Below the pieces are notes generated by a model, which was given only the letters and a program-made list of their open reading frames with translations, made no database searches and had not been told where the DNA came from. Shown here in pieces: positions 53,928 through 63,547 of a DNA stretch of 64,000 bases. Each line of letters starts with the position of its first letter. Position 1 is the stretch's first letter. Source of the stretch: Pseudomonas fluorescens (GTDB taxonomy: Bacteria > Pseudomonadota > Gammaproteobacteria > Pseudomonadales > Pseudomonadaceae); NCBI RefSeq assembly GCF_002022275.1, contig NZ_MSDF01000012.1:46368-110367 (forward strand), in the 5' to 3' direction. A program made the translations under genes and the position numbers.

Positions 53928-54418
53928 TGAACGCGCAATTGCAGTATCAGATTGAGCAGTTCTTCTACCGCAAATCCGAGCTGTGCGACGCCCAGGACTG
54001 GGACGCTTACGTGCAGCTGTTCGACCCGCAGAGCGAATTCCACCTGCCGCAATGGGATTCGGAACACGTCTACACCCGCGACCCCAAGCGCGAAATGTCG
54101 CTGATCTATTACGCCAACCGCTCGGGGCTGGAAGACCGCGTGTTCCGCCTGCGTACCGGTAAGGCCGCGTCAGCCACGCCGATGCCGCGCACGCTGCACC
54201 TGATCAATAACGTACGGATTGCCGAACAGGCCGACGGCACGCTGGAAGTGCGGCTCAACTGGCACACGCTGTTCTATCGCCTGGCGACTTCGGAGCAGTT
54301 TTACGGGCGGGCGACTTACAGCCTGAAACCCCACGGCGACAGCTGGCTGATCACCCGCAAGCACGCGTTGCTGCTCAACGACACCATCAACTCGGTGCTG
54401 GATTTCTATCACCTGTAG
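53927..54418 (+). CDS. antB: anthranilate 1,2-dioxygenase small subunit
   Basis: A 163-residue beta subunit of the ring-hydroxylating dioxygenase family (NTF2-like fold): YQIEQFFYRKSELCDAQDWD, YYANRSGLEDRVFRLRTGKA, TRKHALLLNDTINSVLDFYH. GGAGG at 53915 serves either of two adjacent ATGs (53924 and 53927); 53927 gives better spacing and the usual 163 residues. The start overlaps the antA stop as TGATG. Confidence 0.95.
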   Translation: MNAQLQYQIEQFFYRKSELCDAQDWDAYVQLFDPQSEFHLPQWDSEHVYTRDPKREMSLIYYANRSGLEDRVFRLRTGKAASATPMPRTLHLINNVRIAEQADGTLEVRLNWHTLFYRLATSEQFYGRATYSLKPHGDSWLITRKHALLLNDTINSVLDFYHL

Positions 54419-54428
54419 CAGCGAACTT

Positions 54429-54636
54429 TTGTGGCACAGGGGCTTGTTGTGGCGAGCGGGCTTCCTGTGGCGAGCGGGCTTCCCCCGCGTTGGGCTGCGT
54501 AGCGGCCCCTCTGGAAGACACCGGGTTTTCAGCCGGAAAAATGCGGTGGTCTTTTTGGGGCTGCTTCGCAGCCCAACGCGGGGCAAGCCCGCTCGCCACA
54601 ACAAGCCCGCCGGTCACAAGAAGCCCGCTCGCCCCA
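54429..54636. repeat. compound palindromic repeat between antB and antC
   Basis: Arms of the GGCGAGCGGGCTT / AACGCGGGGCAAGCCCGCTC type, with partial extra copies on both sides (TGTGGCGAGCGGGCTTCC twice at the left, AAGCCCGCTCGCC at the right). It fills most of the 244-bp antB-antC gap. Confidence 0.9.
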
Positions 54637-54662
54637 GGTCATAAATTCGTGGAGATCTATCA

Positions 54663-55670
54663 ATGAATCACAAAGTCGCCTTCAGCTTTGCCGACGGCAA
54701 GACCCTGTTCTTTCCAGTAGGCGCAAATGAAATCCTGCTGGACGCAGCCCTGCGCAACGGCATCAAGATCCCGCTGGATTGCCGCGAAGGCGTGTGCGGC
54801 ACCTGCCAGGGCCGTTGCGAATCTGGCGATTACACCCAGGATTATGTGGATGAAGAGGCCCTTTCGGCGCTCGACCTGCAACAACGCAAAATGCTCAGCT
54901 GCCAGACCCGGGTGAAATCCGACGCAGCGTTTTACTTCGATTTTGATTCGAGCCTGTGCAACGCGCCGGGGCCGGTGCAGGTGCGTGGCACGGTGAGCGA
55001 GGCGCAGCAGGTGTCGGCCAGCACGGCGATTTTGCACGTGCAGTTGGATGCGCCACTGGATTTTCTGCCCGGCCAGTACGCCCGCCTGTCGGTGCCTGGC
55101 ACTGACAGTTGGCGGTCGTATTCCTTCGCCAACCTTCCGGGCGATCAATTGCAATTTCTGGTGCGCCTGTTGCCCGACGGCGTGATGAGCAACTACCTGC
55201 GCGAGCGTTGCCAGGCGGGCGACACGATTTTGATGGAAGCACCTTTGGGTGCGTTTTACCTGCGCCACGTGACCAAACCACTGATGCTGGTAGCGGGTGG
55301 CACCGGGTTGTCGGCATTGCTCGGCATGCTCGATGAATTGGCCGCCAACGGCTGCAATCAGCCGGTGCACCTGTACTACGGCGTACGCGCTGCCGAGGAC
55401 TTGTGCGAGCCCAAGCGCATTGCCGCCTACGCATCAAAAATCCCTGACTTTCGCTATACCGAAGTACTCAGCGCCCCCTCCCCCGAGTGGCCCGGCAAAC
55501 GCGGCTACCTCACCGAGCATTTCGACCTGGCCGAATTGCGGGACAGATCGGCGGATATGTACCTGTGCGGTCCCCCTCCAATGGTCGAATCCATACAGCA
55601 ATGGCTGGCGGATCAGGCACTTGATGGCGTTCAGCTGTATTACGAAAAGTTTACGCAGAGTAATATCTGA
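54663..55670 (+). CDS. antC: anthranilate 1,2-dioxygenase reductase
   Basis: A 335-residue reductase. The plant-type [2Fe-2S] domain holds C40, C45, C48 and C80 (CREGVCGTC, MLSCQTR). It is followed by an FAD domain with RSYSFAN-like SWRSYSFANLPG near 145 and an NADH domain with LVAGGTGLSALLGMLDE near 210. It passes electrons from NADH to AntAB. A 244-bp repeat-filled gap separates it from antB; GGAG lies eight bases before the ATG. Confidence 0.96.
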   Translation: MNHKVAFSFADGKTLFFPVGANEILLDAALRNGIKIPLDCREGVCGTCQGRCESGDYTQDYVDEEALSALDLQQRKMLSCQTRVKSDAAFYFDFDSSLCNAPGPVQVRGTVSEAQQVSASTAILHVQLDAPLDFLPGQYARLSVPGTDSWRSYSFANLPGDQLQFLVRLLPDGVMSNYLRERCQAGDTILMEAPLGAFYLRHVTKPLMLVAGGTGLSALLGMLDELAANGCNQPVHLYYGVRAAEDLCEPKRIAAYASKIPDFRYTEVLSAPSPEWPGKRGYLTEHFDLAELRDRSADMYLCGPPPMVESIQQWLADQALDGVQLYYEKFTQSNI

Positions 55671-55742
55671 ACCCTCAGACGTTTTGAGGGGCGGATGCGG
55701 CGTGCATTCAACCCTGAGAAAAACAAGTAGAAGGGACTGTTA

Positions 55743-57143
55743 ATGGCGGATGACATGGTTAACCCGGTGGGCCTCAAGCGTGGCCTGAAAAACCGGCATA
55801 TTCAGCTGATCGCCTTGGGAGGGGCGATTGGCACGGGGTTGTTCCTCGGCTCGGCCGGGGTGCTCAAGTCGGCGGGGCCGTCGATGATCCTCGGCTACGC
55901 GATTGCCGGGTTTATCGCGTTCCTGATCATGCGCCAGCTCGGCGAGATGATCGTCGAAGAGCCGGTGGCCGGCTCCTTCAGCCACTTCGCGCACAAGTAC
56001 TGGGGCGGCTACGCAGGCTTCCTGGCCGGCTGGAACTACTGGGTACTTTACGTGCTGGTGGGCATGGCCGAACTGACGGCGGTGGGCAAATACATCCAGT
56101 TCTGGTGGCCGGAAATCCCGACCTGGGTCAGCGCGCTGGTGTTCTTTGTCGCGGTGAACCTGATCAACACCTTGAACGTGAAATTCTTCGGTGAGGCCGA
56201 ATTCTGGTTCGCGATCATCAAGGTGGTGGCGATTGTCGGCATGATCGTGCTCGGCTGCTACCTGCTGTTCAGCGGCACCGGCGGCCCGCAAGCGAGCGTC
56301 AGCAACCTGTGGAGCCACGGCGGGTTCTTCCCGAATGGCGGCATGGGTCTGTTAATGTCCATGGCGTTCATCATGTTCTCGTTTGGTGGCCTGGAATTGG
56401 TCGGCATCACTGCCGCCGAGGCCAGCGAGCCGCGCAAAGTCATCCCCAAAGCCATCAACCAGGTGGTGTACCGGATCCTGATTTTCTACGTCGGCGCACT
56501 CACCGTGTTGCTGTCGCTGTACCCGTGGGACCAGCTGCTGCAAACCCTCGGCGCCTCGGGCGATGCCTACAGCGGCAGCCCGTTTGTGCAGATCTTCTCG
56601 CTGATCGGCAACGACACTGCGGCGCACATCCTCAACTTCGTGGTGCTGACCGCAGCGTTGTCGGTGTACAACAGCGGCGTGTACTGCAACAGCCGCATGC
56701 TGTTCGGTTTGGCGGAACAAGGCGACGCGCCAAAAGCGCTGATGAAACTGAATAAACAAGGCGTGCCGATCCGGGCCCTGGCGATCTCGGCGTTGGTGAC
56801 GATGCTGTGCGTGGTGGTCAACTACGTCGCGCCGCAAAGTGCGCTGGAACTGCTGTTCGCGCTGGTGGTTGCTTCGCTGATGATCAACTGGGCGCTGATC
56901 AGCATCACCCACATCAAGTTCCGCAAAGCCATGGGCGTGCAAGGCGTGACGCCGACGTTCAAGACCTTCTGGTTCCCGTTCAGCAACTACCTGTGCCTGG
57001 CGTTCATGGTGATGATCATCAGCGTGATGCTGGCGATTCCGGGGATCAGCGAGTCGGTGTATGCGATGCCGGTGTGGGTGGGGATTATCTATGTGGCTTA
57101 CCGGTTGCGGATGAGAAAAGCGAAAGTAGCCGTGGCGCAGTAA
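55743..57143 (+). CDS. aroP: AroP-type aromatic amino acid permease
   Basis: This 466-residue APC permease has twelve predicted helices and motifs LIALGGAIGTGLFLGSAGVL near residue 22, MRQLGEMIVEEPVAGSFSHF near 62 and GGLELVGITAAEASEPRKVI near 213, as in AroP/PheP. Between antC and the kynA-kynB genes, tryptophan is the best guess. It starts 72 bp after antC and could be read with it; GAAGGGAC is a weak ribosome-binding site. Confidence 0.88.
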   Translation: MADDMVNPVGLKRGLKNRHIQLIALGGAIGTGLFLGSAGVLKSAGPSMILGYAIAGFIAFLIMRQLGEMIVEEPVAGSFSHFAHKYWGGYAGFLAGWNYWVLYVLVGMAELTAVGKYIQFWWPEIPTWVSALVFFVAVNLINTLNVKFFGEAEFWFAIIKVVAIVGMIVLGCYLLFSGTGGPQASVSNLWSHGGFFPNGGMGLLMSMAFIMFSFGGLELVGITAAEASEPRKVIPKAINQVVYRILIFYVGALTVLLSLYPWDQLLQTLGASGDAYSGSPFVQIFSLIGNDTAAHILNFVVLTAALSVYNSGVYCNSRMLFGLAEQGDAPKALMKLNKQGVPIRALAISALVTMLCVVVNYVAPQSALELLFALVVASLMINWALISITHIKFRKAMGVQGVTPTFKTFWFPFSNYLCLAFMVMIISVMLAIPGISESVYAMPVWVGIIYVAYRLRMRKAKVAVAQ

Positions 57144-57147
57144 CCCA

Positions 57148-57236
57148 TGTGGGAGCGGGCTTGCTCGCGAATGCGGTGTGTCAGCTATTCATTAGTTGAC
57201 TGAACCACCGCATTCGCGAGCAAGCCCGCTCCCACA
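57148..57236. repeat. REP pair (GGGAGCGGGCTTGCTCGCGA subtype)
   Basis: TGTGGGAGCGGGCTTGCTCG faces CGAGCAAGCCCGCTCCCACA, a third arm subtype in this window. Confidence 0.95.
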
Positions 57237-57255
57237 GTTTTGAACGCATTCCAAA

Positions 57256-57287
57256 CAAAAAGCCCCGGTGATCCGGGGCTTTTTGTT
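57256..57287. terminator. bidirectional terminator between aroP and kynA
   Basis: AGCCCCGG (57261-57268) pairs with CCGGGGCT (57273-57280), A run before and T run after, between convergent genes. Confidence 0.93.
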
Positions 57288-58144
57288 TAGAGCGTTGAAC
57301 GCACTCGCCACAGCTCGGGGAACAGCACGGTGTCGAGCATCTTGCGCAAATACCCCACACCTTCAGTGCCACCGGTGCCGGGCTGGAAACCGATAATCCG
57401 CTCCACCGTGGTCACATGCCGAAAGCGCCACTGGCGGAACGAATCCTCCAGGTCGATAAATTTCTCGGCCAACTGATACAAATCCCAATACCGGCTCGGG
57501 TCGCGATACACCTCGCGCCATGCCGCCTCCACGGAATCATCGTGAACCGTCGCCGCCGTCGGGTCGCGCTCGGCGCGTTTGGGGTCAATCGCCAGACCCG
57601 CTTTGGCCATGAGGTTGACGGCCTCGTCATACAGCGACGGCGTGGCAATCGCCACTTTCAACTCGTTTAAAAGCTCCGGCCGATGGGCATGCGGCCGCAA
57701 CAGCGCCGCGCTTTTATTGCCGAGGATAAATTCGATTTCGCGGTACTGAAACGACTGAAACCCGGACGACTGCCCCAGGAACGGACGAATCGCCCTGTAC
57801 TCCGACGGTGTCATCGTCGCCAGCACCGCCCAGGCGTGCACCAATTGATCGAAAATCCGCGACACCCGCGCCAGCATCTTGAACGCCGGCGGCAACTCGC
57901 CCAGGCGCACGTGCTCGCGGGCGGCCTTGAGTTCGTGGAGCATCAGTTTCATCCACAACTCGGAGGTCTGGTGCTGGATGATGAAGAGCATTTCGTTGTG
58001 GTCCGGCGACAGCGGGTGCTGGGCGCTGAGGACTTTGCCCAGGTCCAGGTAGTCGCCGTAGCTCATGGCCTCGGAGAAATTCAGTTCGGCGTTATGCCAT
58101 TCTTCGGGCGGTTGGTAATCGGCAGAGAAAGGACACTGGCTCAT
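57287..58144 (-). CDS. kynA: tryptophan 2,3-dioxygenase
   Basis: A 285-residue haem dioxygenase that opens tryptophan to N-formylkynurenine. Family motifs are [20 protein letters not shown] near 55, [14 protein letters not shown] near 125, and the C-terminal [20 protein letters not shown] with a haem-contacting His. The start overlaps the kynB stop by four bases (ATGA), so KynB and KynA are made from one message. Confidence 0.97.
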   Translation of the reverse strand: MSQCPFSADYQPPEEWHNAELNFSEAMSYGDYLDLGKVLSAQHPLSPDHNEMLFIIQHQTSELWMKLMLHELKAAREHVRLGELPPAFKMLARVSRIFDQLVHAWAVLATMTPSEYRAIRPFLGQSSGFQSFQYREIEFILGNKSAALLRPHAHRPELLNELKVAIATPSLYDEAVNLMAKAGLAIDPKRAERDPTAATVHDDSVEAAWREVYRDPSRYWDLYQLAEKFIDLEDSFRQWRFRHVTTVERIIGFQPGTGGTEGVGYLRKMLDTVLFPELWRVRSTL

Positions 58145-58791
58145 CGCGTGGGCTCCTTGAGCGGACGGAGAATGGCGCGGACCGGGCTCGCGTCAAGGTT
58201 GGCAAAACGCAGCGGCAGCGCGATCAATTCATAGTCGCCCTCCGGCACGTCATCGAGCACGATGCCTTCGAGAATCGCCATGCCATGGCGCGCCACGGCG
58301 TTGTGGGAATCCATGGTCTTGGACTGTTGCGGGTCCAGCGATGGCGTGTCGATTCCGATCAGGCGCACGCCCAGACTGGCGAGCAGCGCGATGGTTTGCG
58401 GGGCAATGGCGGTGAAATTCGAATCCCATTCGGTCAGCGGCGCCTGTGCATAAGTGCGCAACAGCACGCGCTCCGGCAAGTTATCCACACGCCCTTCCAG
58501 CTGATGGGGTTGGACCAACGCGCCGCTGCCCAGGCAATGCAACACGCGGCACGGGCCCATGTACACGTCCAGCGAGACCTCGCCAATCGGCGCACCGTTC
58601 GCGCTGTAATGCAGCGGCGCATCCACATGGGCGCCAGTGTGCGGCGACAAGGTTACGCGGCCCACATTCACCGGGCACTCGGGGCCGAACTGCCACACGC
58701 GCTCTTCCTGAAACGGCGTATCGCCCGGCCAGGTCGGCGTCGCCGTGCTCAAGGGCGGGCTGATGTCCCACCACGTTTTTATTGGGTTCAT
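58141..58791 (-). CDS. kynB: kynurenine formamidase
   Basis: A 216-residue metal-dependent formamidase of the cyclase fold. [20 protein letters not shown] is at 7-26, the metal motif [12 protein letters not shown] near 50, and [10 protein letters not shown] with [13 protein letters not shown] follow near 145. It turns N-formylkynurenine into kynurenine. ATG 58791 gives the family start; the frame is open to 58884. In P. aeruginosa kynB sits with kynU; here it is coupled to kynA. Confidence 0.95.
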   Translation of the reverse strand: MNPIKTWWDISPPLSTATPTWPGDTPFQEERVWQFGPECPVNVGRVTLSPHTGAHVDAPLHYSANGAPIGEVSLDVYMGPCRVLHCLGSGALVQPHQLEGRVDNLPERVLLRTYAQAPLTEWDSNFTAIAPQTIALLASLGVRLIGIDTPSLDPQQSKTMDSHNAVARHGMAILEGIVLDDVPEGDYELIALPLRFANLDASPVRAILRPLKEPTR

Positions 58792-58937
58792 TTGAAGGCT
58801 CTCACTCGTTCTCCGGTGAATGATACGAGGGCCGGTTGCGAATTTTCTTGCGAATTCTGGCGCCGAGTGGGAAATCTTTCGCACTTACTGCGAAGAAAGG
58901 TCGTATTGGCGCACACATCTGTCACCAGCACGTCCAC

Positions 58938-59028
58938 TGTGGGAGCCGGGCTTGCCCGCGATGGCGGCGGCACAGGTTGCATCTCCATTGCCAGATACAC
59001 CGCTATCGCGGGCAAGCCCGCTCCCACA
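58938..59028. repeat. REP pair (GCCGGGCTTGCCCGCGATGG subtype)
   Basis: TGTGGGAGCCGGGCTTGCCC faces GCGGGCAAGCCCGCTCCCAC between kynB and the cupin gene. Confidence 0.94.
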
Positions 59029-59157
59029 GGGACGGCGCAGCATCTGAGAGATCGCACTCGCCTTGCGCTTCTGGGCATCCCGATGTCGAGTTCAGACCAC
59101 TGACGCAACGCCCCAAGCCGTAGGGTTGCTCTTTCCCTTTCCTGCCTTGGAGCCATC

Positions 59158-59502
59158 ATGACCCAGCCGATCACCGTACTGCGCGACACCCACCCTTTGC
59201 CGGTTCTGGATGCCTGCAAATGGGAAAAACTCGAGGGCGACCCGCACACCGTCAACCTGAACGCCTACACCAGCGAAGACGGCAGCAAGATCATGGGCAC
59301 CTGGATCTGCACCCCGGGCAAGTGGTACGTGAACTACGTGAAGTGGGAGTACTGCCACTTCCAGGAAGGCTACTGCATCATCACGCCAGAAGGCCTGGAA
59401 CCGATTCACTTGCGGGCTGGGGATATCTTTGTGGTGGAACCGGGGATGAAGGGGACGTGGGAAGTGGTGGAGACGGTGCGTAAGTATTTTGTGTTTGCCT
59501 GA
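59158..59502 (+). CDS. cupin domain protein (DUF861/cupin_3 type)
   Basis: This 114-residue protein is one cupin barrel: GTWICTPGKWYVNYVKWEYC, HFQEGYCIITPEG, and LRAGDIFVVEPGMKGTWEVV, like (S)-ureidoglycine aminohydrolase and EutQ-type cupins. The usual metal His residues are largely missing, so a binding rather than catalytic role is possible. TTGGAG lies seven bases before the ATG. It stands alone, between repeats. Confidence 0.88.
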   Translation: MTQPITVLRDTHPLPVLDACKWEKLEGDPHTVNLNAYTSEDGSKIMGTWICTPGKWYVNYVKWEYCHFQEGYCIITPEGLEPIHLRAGDIFVVEPGMKGTWEVVETVRKYFVFA

Positions 59503-59551
59503 GCCAGACCCGTCTTTTGTGGCCAGCGGGCCTGATGTGGCGAGCAGGCTT

Positions 59552-59688
59552 GTTGTGGCGAGCGGGCTTGCCCCGCGTTGGGCTGCGCAGCAGCCCTAAA
59601 ACCAGACGCCGCATTCTTCCTGAAAGAATGCGGCGTTTTCATTGGGGCTGCTGCGCAGCCCAACGCGGGGCAAGCCCGCTCGCCACAA
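59552..59688. repeat. nested palindrome with an inner terminator-like hairpin
   Basis: Outer arms TTGTGGCGAGCGGGCTTGCC and GGGCTGCGCAG face their complements at 59643-59688. The centre is itself a strong hairpin, ACGCCGCATTCTT / AAGAATGCGGCGT at about 59608-59637 followed by TTTTC. The whole can fold as one 130-nt rod. Confidence 0.9.
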
Positions 59689-59722
59689 CAAGCCCGCTCG
59701 CCACACTAAGCGCGCTCAACCC

Positions 59723-60610
59723 TTACTTGGGCTTGCGATAGCTGTTGATAATCGCCGAGAAGTCCTTCCCCCCCTCCCCGCGCTGGCTCATCGATTGATA
59801 CAACTGCTGAGCCACGGCGCCCAAAATCACTGGCTGCTTGGCCTGGCGCGCCGCCTCGGTAGCCAGCCCCAAATCCTTGAGCATCAAGTCCGCACCAAAC
59901 CCGCCGGTGTAACCCCGGGACGACGGCGCGGTTTCAATCACGCCCGGCCAAGGGTTGTAGGTGTCCGAACTCCAGCAGCGCCCGGTGGAGCTGTTGATAA
60001 TGCCTGCGAGCACTTGGGTATCGATGCCCAGTGCATCGCCCAGCGCCATGGCTTCGCTGACGCCGACCATGCTGATACCAAGCAACAGGTTGTTGCATAT
60101 CTTGGCGATCTGGCCGGTACCGACGTCGCCGCAATGCACGATGTTACGGCCCATCTGCGCCAGCACCGGCTGCAGGGTGGCGAACAGTTCCGGGGTGGCG
60201 CCGACCATGAAGGTCAGTGTGCCCGCCTGCGCGCCACCGGTGCCACCGGACACAGGCGCATCGGCCACCACAACACCTTGCTTGGCCGCCGCCGCAGAAA
60301 CATCGCGAATGGTCTGCGGGTCGATGGTGCTGCAATCCACCGCCGGCACACCTTTGCCGATGCCTGCCAACACGCCGTCTTCATTGAGCCACACGCTGCG
60401 CACATGGGCAGCGGCGGGCAGCATGGTGATCACCAGCTCAGCGTCTTTCGAGGCATCACGCGGCGAGTCGCTGATGGTGCCGCCCAGCTCGGCCAGTTCC
60501 TTGAGTACGGTTTGGTTCAGGTCGAACAGGTTCAGCGCGTGCCCGGCCTTGATCAGGTTGCGGGCCATGGGTGCGCCCATGTTGCCCAAACCGATAAATG
60601 CAATCTTCAT
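59723..60610 (-). CDS. mmsB: 3-hydroxyisobutyrate dehydrogenase
   Basis: A 295-residue NAD-dependent dehydrogenase of valine breakdown. FIGLGNMGAPMARNLIKAGH at residues 4-23 binds NAD, VDCSTIDP and DAPVSGGTGGAQAGTLTFMV near 120 bind substrate, and the catalytic Lys is in GTGQIAKICNNLLLG near 170. It lies 15 bp after mmsA and makes methylmalonate semialdehyde for it. Confidence 0.96.
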   Translation of the reverse strand: MKIAFIGLGNMGAPMARNLIKAGHALNLFDLNQTVLKELAELGGTISDSPRDASKDAELVITMLPAAAHVRSVWLNEDGVLAGIGKGVPAVDCSTIDPQTIRDVSAAAAKQGVVVADAPVSGGTGGAQAGTLTFMVGATPELFATLQPVLAQMGRNIVHCGDVGTGQIAKICNNLLLGISMVGVSEAMALGDALGIDTQVLAGIINSSTGRCWSSDTYNPWPGVIETAPSSRGYTGGFGADLMLKDLGLATEAARQAKQPVILGAVAQQLYQSMSQRGEGGKDFSAIINSYRKPK

Positions 60611-60625
60611 GGTCTTCTCCCGAAA

Positions 60626-62143
60626 TCAGCGCAGGTTGATGGTGGTGTTGACGCCATCGTTGACCGTGTCGTCGTCGAACCAGCGGCTGGTGACGGTTTT
60701 GGTCTGGGTGTAGAACTGCACCACTTGCTTGCCGTACGGGCCGAGGTCGCCGAGTTTGGAACCGCGCGAACCGGTGAAGCTGAAGAACGGCACGGGCACC
60801 GGAATCGGGATGTTGATGCCGACCTGGCCCACGTCGATTTCGCTCTGGAACTTGCGCGCCGCCGCACCGCTTTGGGTGAACAGGCCGGTGCCGTTGCCGA
60901 ACGGGTTGGCGTTGACCAGCGCGATGGCTTCGTCGAGGGTGGCGACTTCCAGCACCACCAGCACCGGGCCGAAGATTTCCTGGGTGTAGATCTGCATGTC
61001 GGTGGTCACGCCCGAGAACAAAGTCGGGCCGACGAAGTTACCTTGCTCGAAGCCCGGCACCTTGATGTCGCGACCGTCCAGCTCCAGCGTGGCGCCTTCT
61101 TTCACGCCGCTTTCGATCAGCTCCAGGATGCGTGCCTTGGCGCGCTTGGAAATCACCGGGCCGACATCCGTGCCCGCTTCGCTGCCCGCATTCACTTTGA
61201 GTTTTTGCGCCAGCGCTTTCAGATCCGGCAGCCATTGTTTGGCCGCGCCCACCAGCACCACCACCGAGGTGGCCATGCAACGCTGACCCGCCGCGCCGAA
61301 ACCGGCGCCGACCAGCGCATTGAGGGTGTGTTCGCGGTTAGCGTCCGGCAGCACCACGGCGTGGTTCTTGGCGCCCATCATCGACTGCACGCGCTTGCCG
61401 TGTTTGCCGGCCAGGTCGTACACGTGAGTGCCAACGGCAGTCGAACCGACGAACGATACGGCCTTGATGTCTTTGTGGGTGCACAGCGCATCCACCACGT
61501 CTTTGCCGCCGTGCACCACGTTAAGCACGCCAGCCGGCACACCGGCTTCCAGCGCCAACTCAACCAGCAGCACGGTGGACAGCGGGTCCTGCTCGGACGG
61601 TTTAAGGACGAAGGTGTTGCCGCAGGCGATGGCCATCGGGAACATCCACAGCGGAATCATCGCCGGGAAATTGAACGGAGTAATGCCCGCGCACACGCCG
61701 ATCGGCTGGCGCAGGGTGTAGGTGTCGACGCCACCGGCGACGTTTTCAGCGAATTCGCCCATCTGCAAGGTGCCGATGGAGCACGCGTGTTCGACCACTT
61801 CCAGGCCACGGAAAATATCGCCCTCGGCATCGGCAATGGTCTTACCCTGCTCGGCACTGAGGACTACGGCAATACGCTTGGAATGTTCGCGAATCAGGGC
61901 TTGTAGCTTGAGCATGATGCGCATGCGCGCGCCGATCGGCGTCAGCTTCCAGGTCTGGAAAGCGCGATGGGCGGCGTCGATGGCGGCGTTGACTTCATCG
62001 GCGGTGGCAAACGGGACTTTGGCCAGCACCTCTTGGGTGGCCGGGTTGACGATGTCTTGCCAGTGGGTGGTCTTGGACTCGACCCATTCACCATTGATCA
62101 GCAACTTGACCTGTTGCACGGAAATATCGGCAGAAGCGTTCAT
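60626..62143 (-). CDS. mmsA: methylmalonate-semialdehyde dehydrogenase (acylating)
   Basis: This 505-residue aldehyde dehydrogenase has [20 protein letters not shown] near 152, [13 protein letters not shown] near 235, the catalytic Cys in [13 protein letters not shown] near 290 and [16 protein letters not shown] near 415. The Cys with GQRCM and absence of the usual Glu fit the CoA-dependent MmsA type. It oxidises methylmalonate semialdehyde to propionyl-CoA in valine catabolism. First gene of mmsA-mmsB, divergent from a LysR gene. Confidence 0.96.
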   Translation of the reverse strand: MNASADISVQQVKLLINGEWVESKTTHWQDIVNPATQEVLAKVPFATADEVNAAIDAAHRAFQTWKLTPIGARMRIMLKLQALIREHSKRIAVVLSAEQGKTIADAEGDIFRGLEVVEHACSIGTLQMGEFAENVAGGVDTYTLRQPIGVCAGITPFNFPAMIPLWMFPMAIACGNTFVLKPSEQDPLSTVLLVELALEAGVPAGVLNVVHGGKDVVDALCTHKDIKAVSFVGSTAVGTHVYDLAGKHGKRVQSMMGAKNHAVVLPDANREHTLNALVGAGFGAAGQRCMATSVVVLVGAAKQWLPDLKALAQKLKVNAGSEAGTDVGPVISKRAKARILELIESGVKEGATLELDGRDIKVPGFEQGNFVGPTLFSGVTTDMQIYTQEIFGPVLVVLEVATLDEAIALVNANPFGNGTGLFTQSGAAARKFQSEIDVGQVGINIPIPVPVPFFSFTGSRGSKLGDLGPYGKQVVQFYTQTKTVTSRWFDDDTVNDGVNTTINLR

Positions 62144-62173
62144 GTGGTCTCCAATCTTGTAGTTATGCAGAGA

Positions 62174-62194
62174 CAAGGCGCGTGAATCGCCTTG
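62174..62194. promoter_or_regulatory. inverted repeat in the mmsA-LysR divergent region
   Basis: CAAGGCG and CGCCTTG, perfectly complementary, are separated by CGTGAAT. A second pair, ATGTGC/GCACAT, lies at 62229-62257. Either could be a LysR site for mmsAB control. Confidence 0.4.
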
Positions 62195-62272
62195 GAAATG
62201 AGGCGTTCGGACTGTTTTTCGAGTATAGATGTGCAAATCTCTAATAAGAACGCACATAAAAGCCGGTCCAAT

Positions 62273-63220
62273 ATGCAAAAAAACATCACGTCCCTGGGCT
62301 CCCTGAACTGGGATGACCTGAAGTTTTTCCTCGAAGTGGCGCGCACCCGCAAGGCCAGCGTCGCCGCCAAGCGCCTGGCGGTGGACTACACCACTGTGTC
62401 GCGGCGCATCAGCTCACTGGAAGTGTCCCTCGGCACACTGTTGTTCGAAAAATCCCGGACCAACGGCTTTGTGCTCACCCCCGAAGGCCAGCGTTTGCTG
62501 GGGTATGCGGAGTCCATCGAAAGCACCTTGCACATGGCTTGCGAGCAGGTATCCGGCTCCGGCGTGGCGCTGTCCGGGCATGTGCGCATGGGGTGCACCG
62601 AGGGGTTTGGCAGCTTCTTTGTCACGCCGCAGTTGAGTCATTTCGTCGACACCTACCCGGCCATCTCGGTCGATATCCTGCCCCTGCCCCACTTCATCAG
62701 TTTGTCCAAACGCGAAGCCGACATCGTCATCGCCCTGGAACGCCCGGAACACGGGCCGTATGTGTGCTGCAAATTGTGCGACTACAAATTGCAGCTGTAC
62801 GCGACCCAGGAGTATCTGGACCAACACCCGCCCATCCGCAAACCGGCGGATTTGGCGGAGCATCCGTTTATCAGTTATGTGGATGACCTGGCGTTCAGCT
62901 CGGAGCTGTTGTATCTGGCGAACGTGGTGCCCGGCGCCAGCGCGAGTTTGCGCAGTACCAGCGTGATTGCGCAGTACGTGGCGGCGCAGCAAGGGCGGTC
63001 GATGGCGATACTGCCGTGCTTTTTGGCGGCGCAGGACCCGCGGTTGTTGCCGGTGTTGGGGGAGCAGATTTCGATTACGCGGCAGTTCTGGATGTATTGC
63101 CGGGAGGATCTGAGGAAGTTGAAGCGGATTACGTTGTTATGGGACTACCTCCGGGAGGTGACGGAGCAGAATCAGGGGTTGTTGATGGGGGAGACAAGGG
63201 AGATGCGGTTTGCGGATTAA
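62273..63220 (+). CDS. LysR-family regulator divergent from mmsAB
   Basis: A 315-residue LysR protein with a short N-terminal extension before the HTH at about 13-72 ([40 protein letters not shown]). The effector domain runs to about 300 and contains several Cys (CCKLCDY). ATG 62273 is taken, although the start at 62192 is in frame. Its placement suggests control of mmsAB, whereas P. aeruginosa uses the AraC protein MmsR. Confidence 0.85.
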   Translation: MQKNITSLGSLNWDDLKFFLEVARTRKASVAAKRLAVDYTTVSRRISSLEVSLGTLLFEKSRTNGFVLTPEGQRLLGYAESIESTLHMACEQVSGSGVALSGHVRMGCTEGFGSFFVTPQLSHFVDTYPAISVDILPLPHFISLSKREADIVIALERPEHGPYVCCKLCDYKLQLYATQEYLDQHPPIRKPADLAEHPFISYVDDLAFSSELLYLANVVPGASASLRSTSVIAQYVAAQQGRSMAILPCFLAAQDPRLLPVLGEQISITRQFWMYCREDLRKLKRITLLWDYLREVTEQNQGLLMGETREMRFAD

Positions 63221-63413
63221 AGGGCCATCAACGACGATTCGCTTTAAATTGCAGGACGTTTCCTAGAGACTCTCTAGCCTATTGCGCCTTACCGTCTGGG
63301 TCACTAGCCTCCTGACTTCGCTGCTCATCAGCGATCGGGTTTAGCGACTCGGATTAGTTGGGATGTGATGCCAGAGTATTGCCAGGCTTTTTTACCTGTC
63401 GTTACCGTTTTAT

Positions 63414-63547
63414 GGCGGCTGTACGCGGGAGACCTCCGGGTCTGCCGGGTTCCCAAATTTACCGGTTCGCTAACCCGTGTACAGCTGCCACCTCTTCATG
63501 TTTAGCGACATGCCGTGGTGACCCCTACCGCAAATTTGGGAAACATC
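63414..63547 (+). promoter_or_regulatory. structured leader of the DUF3077 gene with an anti-Shine-Dalgarno loop
   Basis: GGCGGCTGTAC (63414-63424) pairs with GTACAGCTGCC (63479-63489), one G-U included. The inner stem CGGG/CCCG extends it. Inside are a GACC/GGTC hairpin and CCGG (63445-63448)/CCGG (63462-63465). The 13-nt loop of the last contains TTCCCAAATTT (63450-63460), the exact complement of AAATTTGGGAA (63532-63542), which holds the ribosome-binding site of the gene starting at 63548. Confidence 0.65.
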
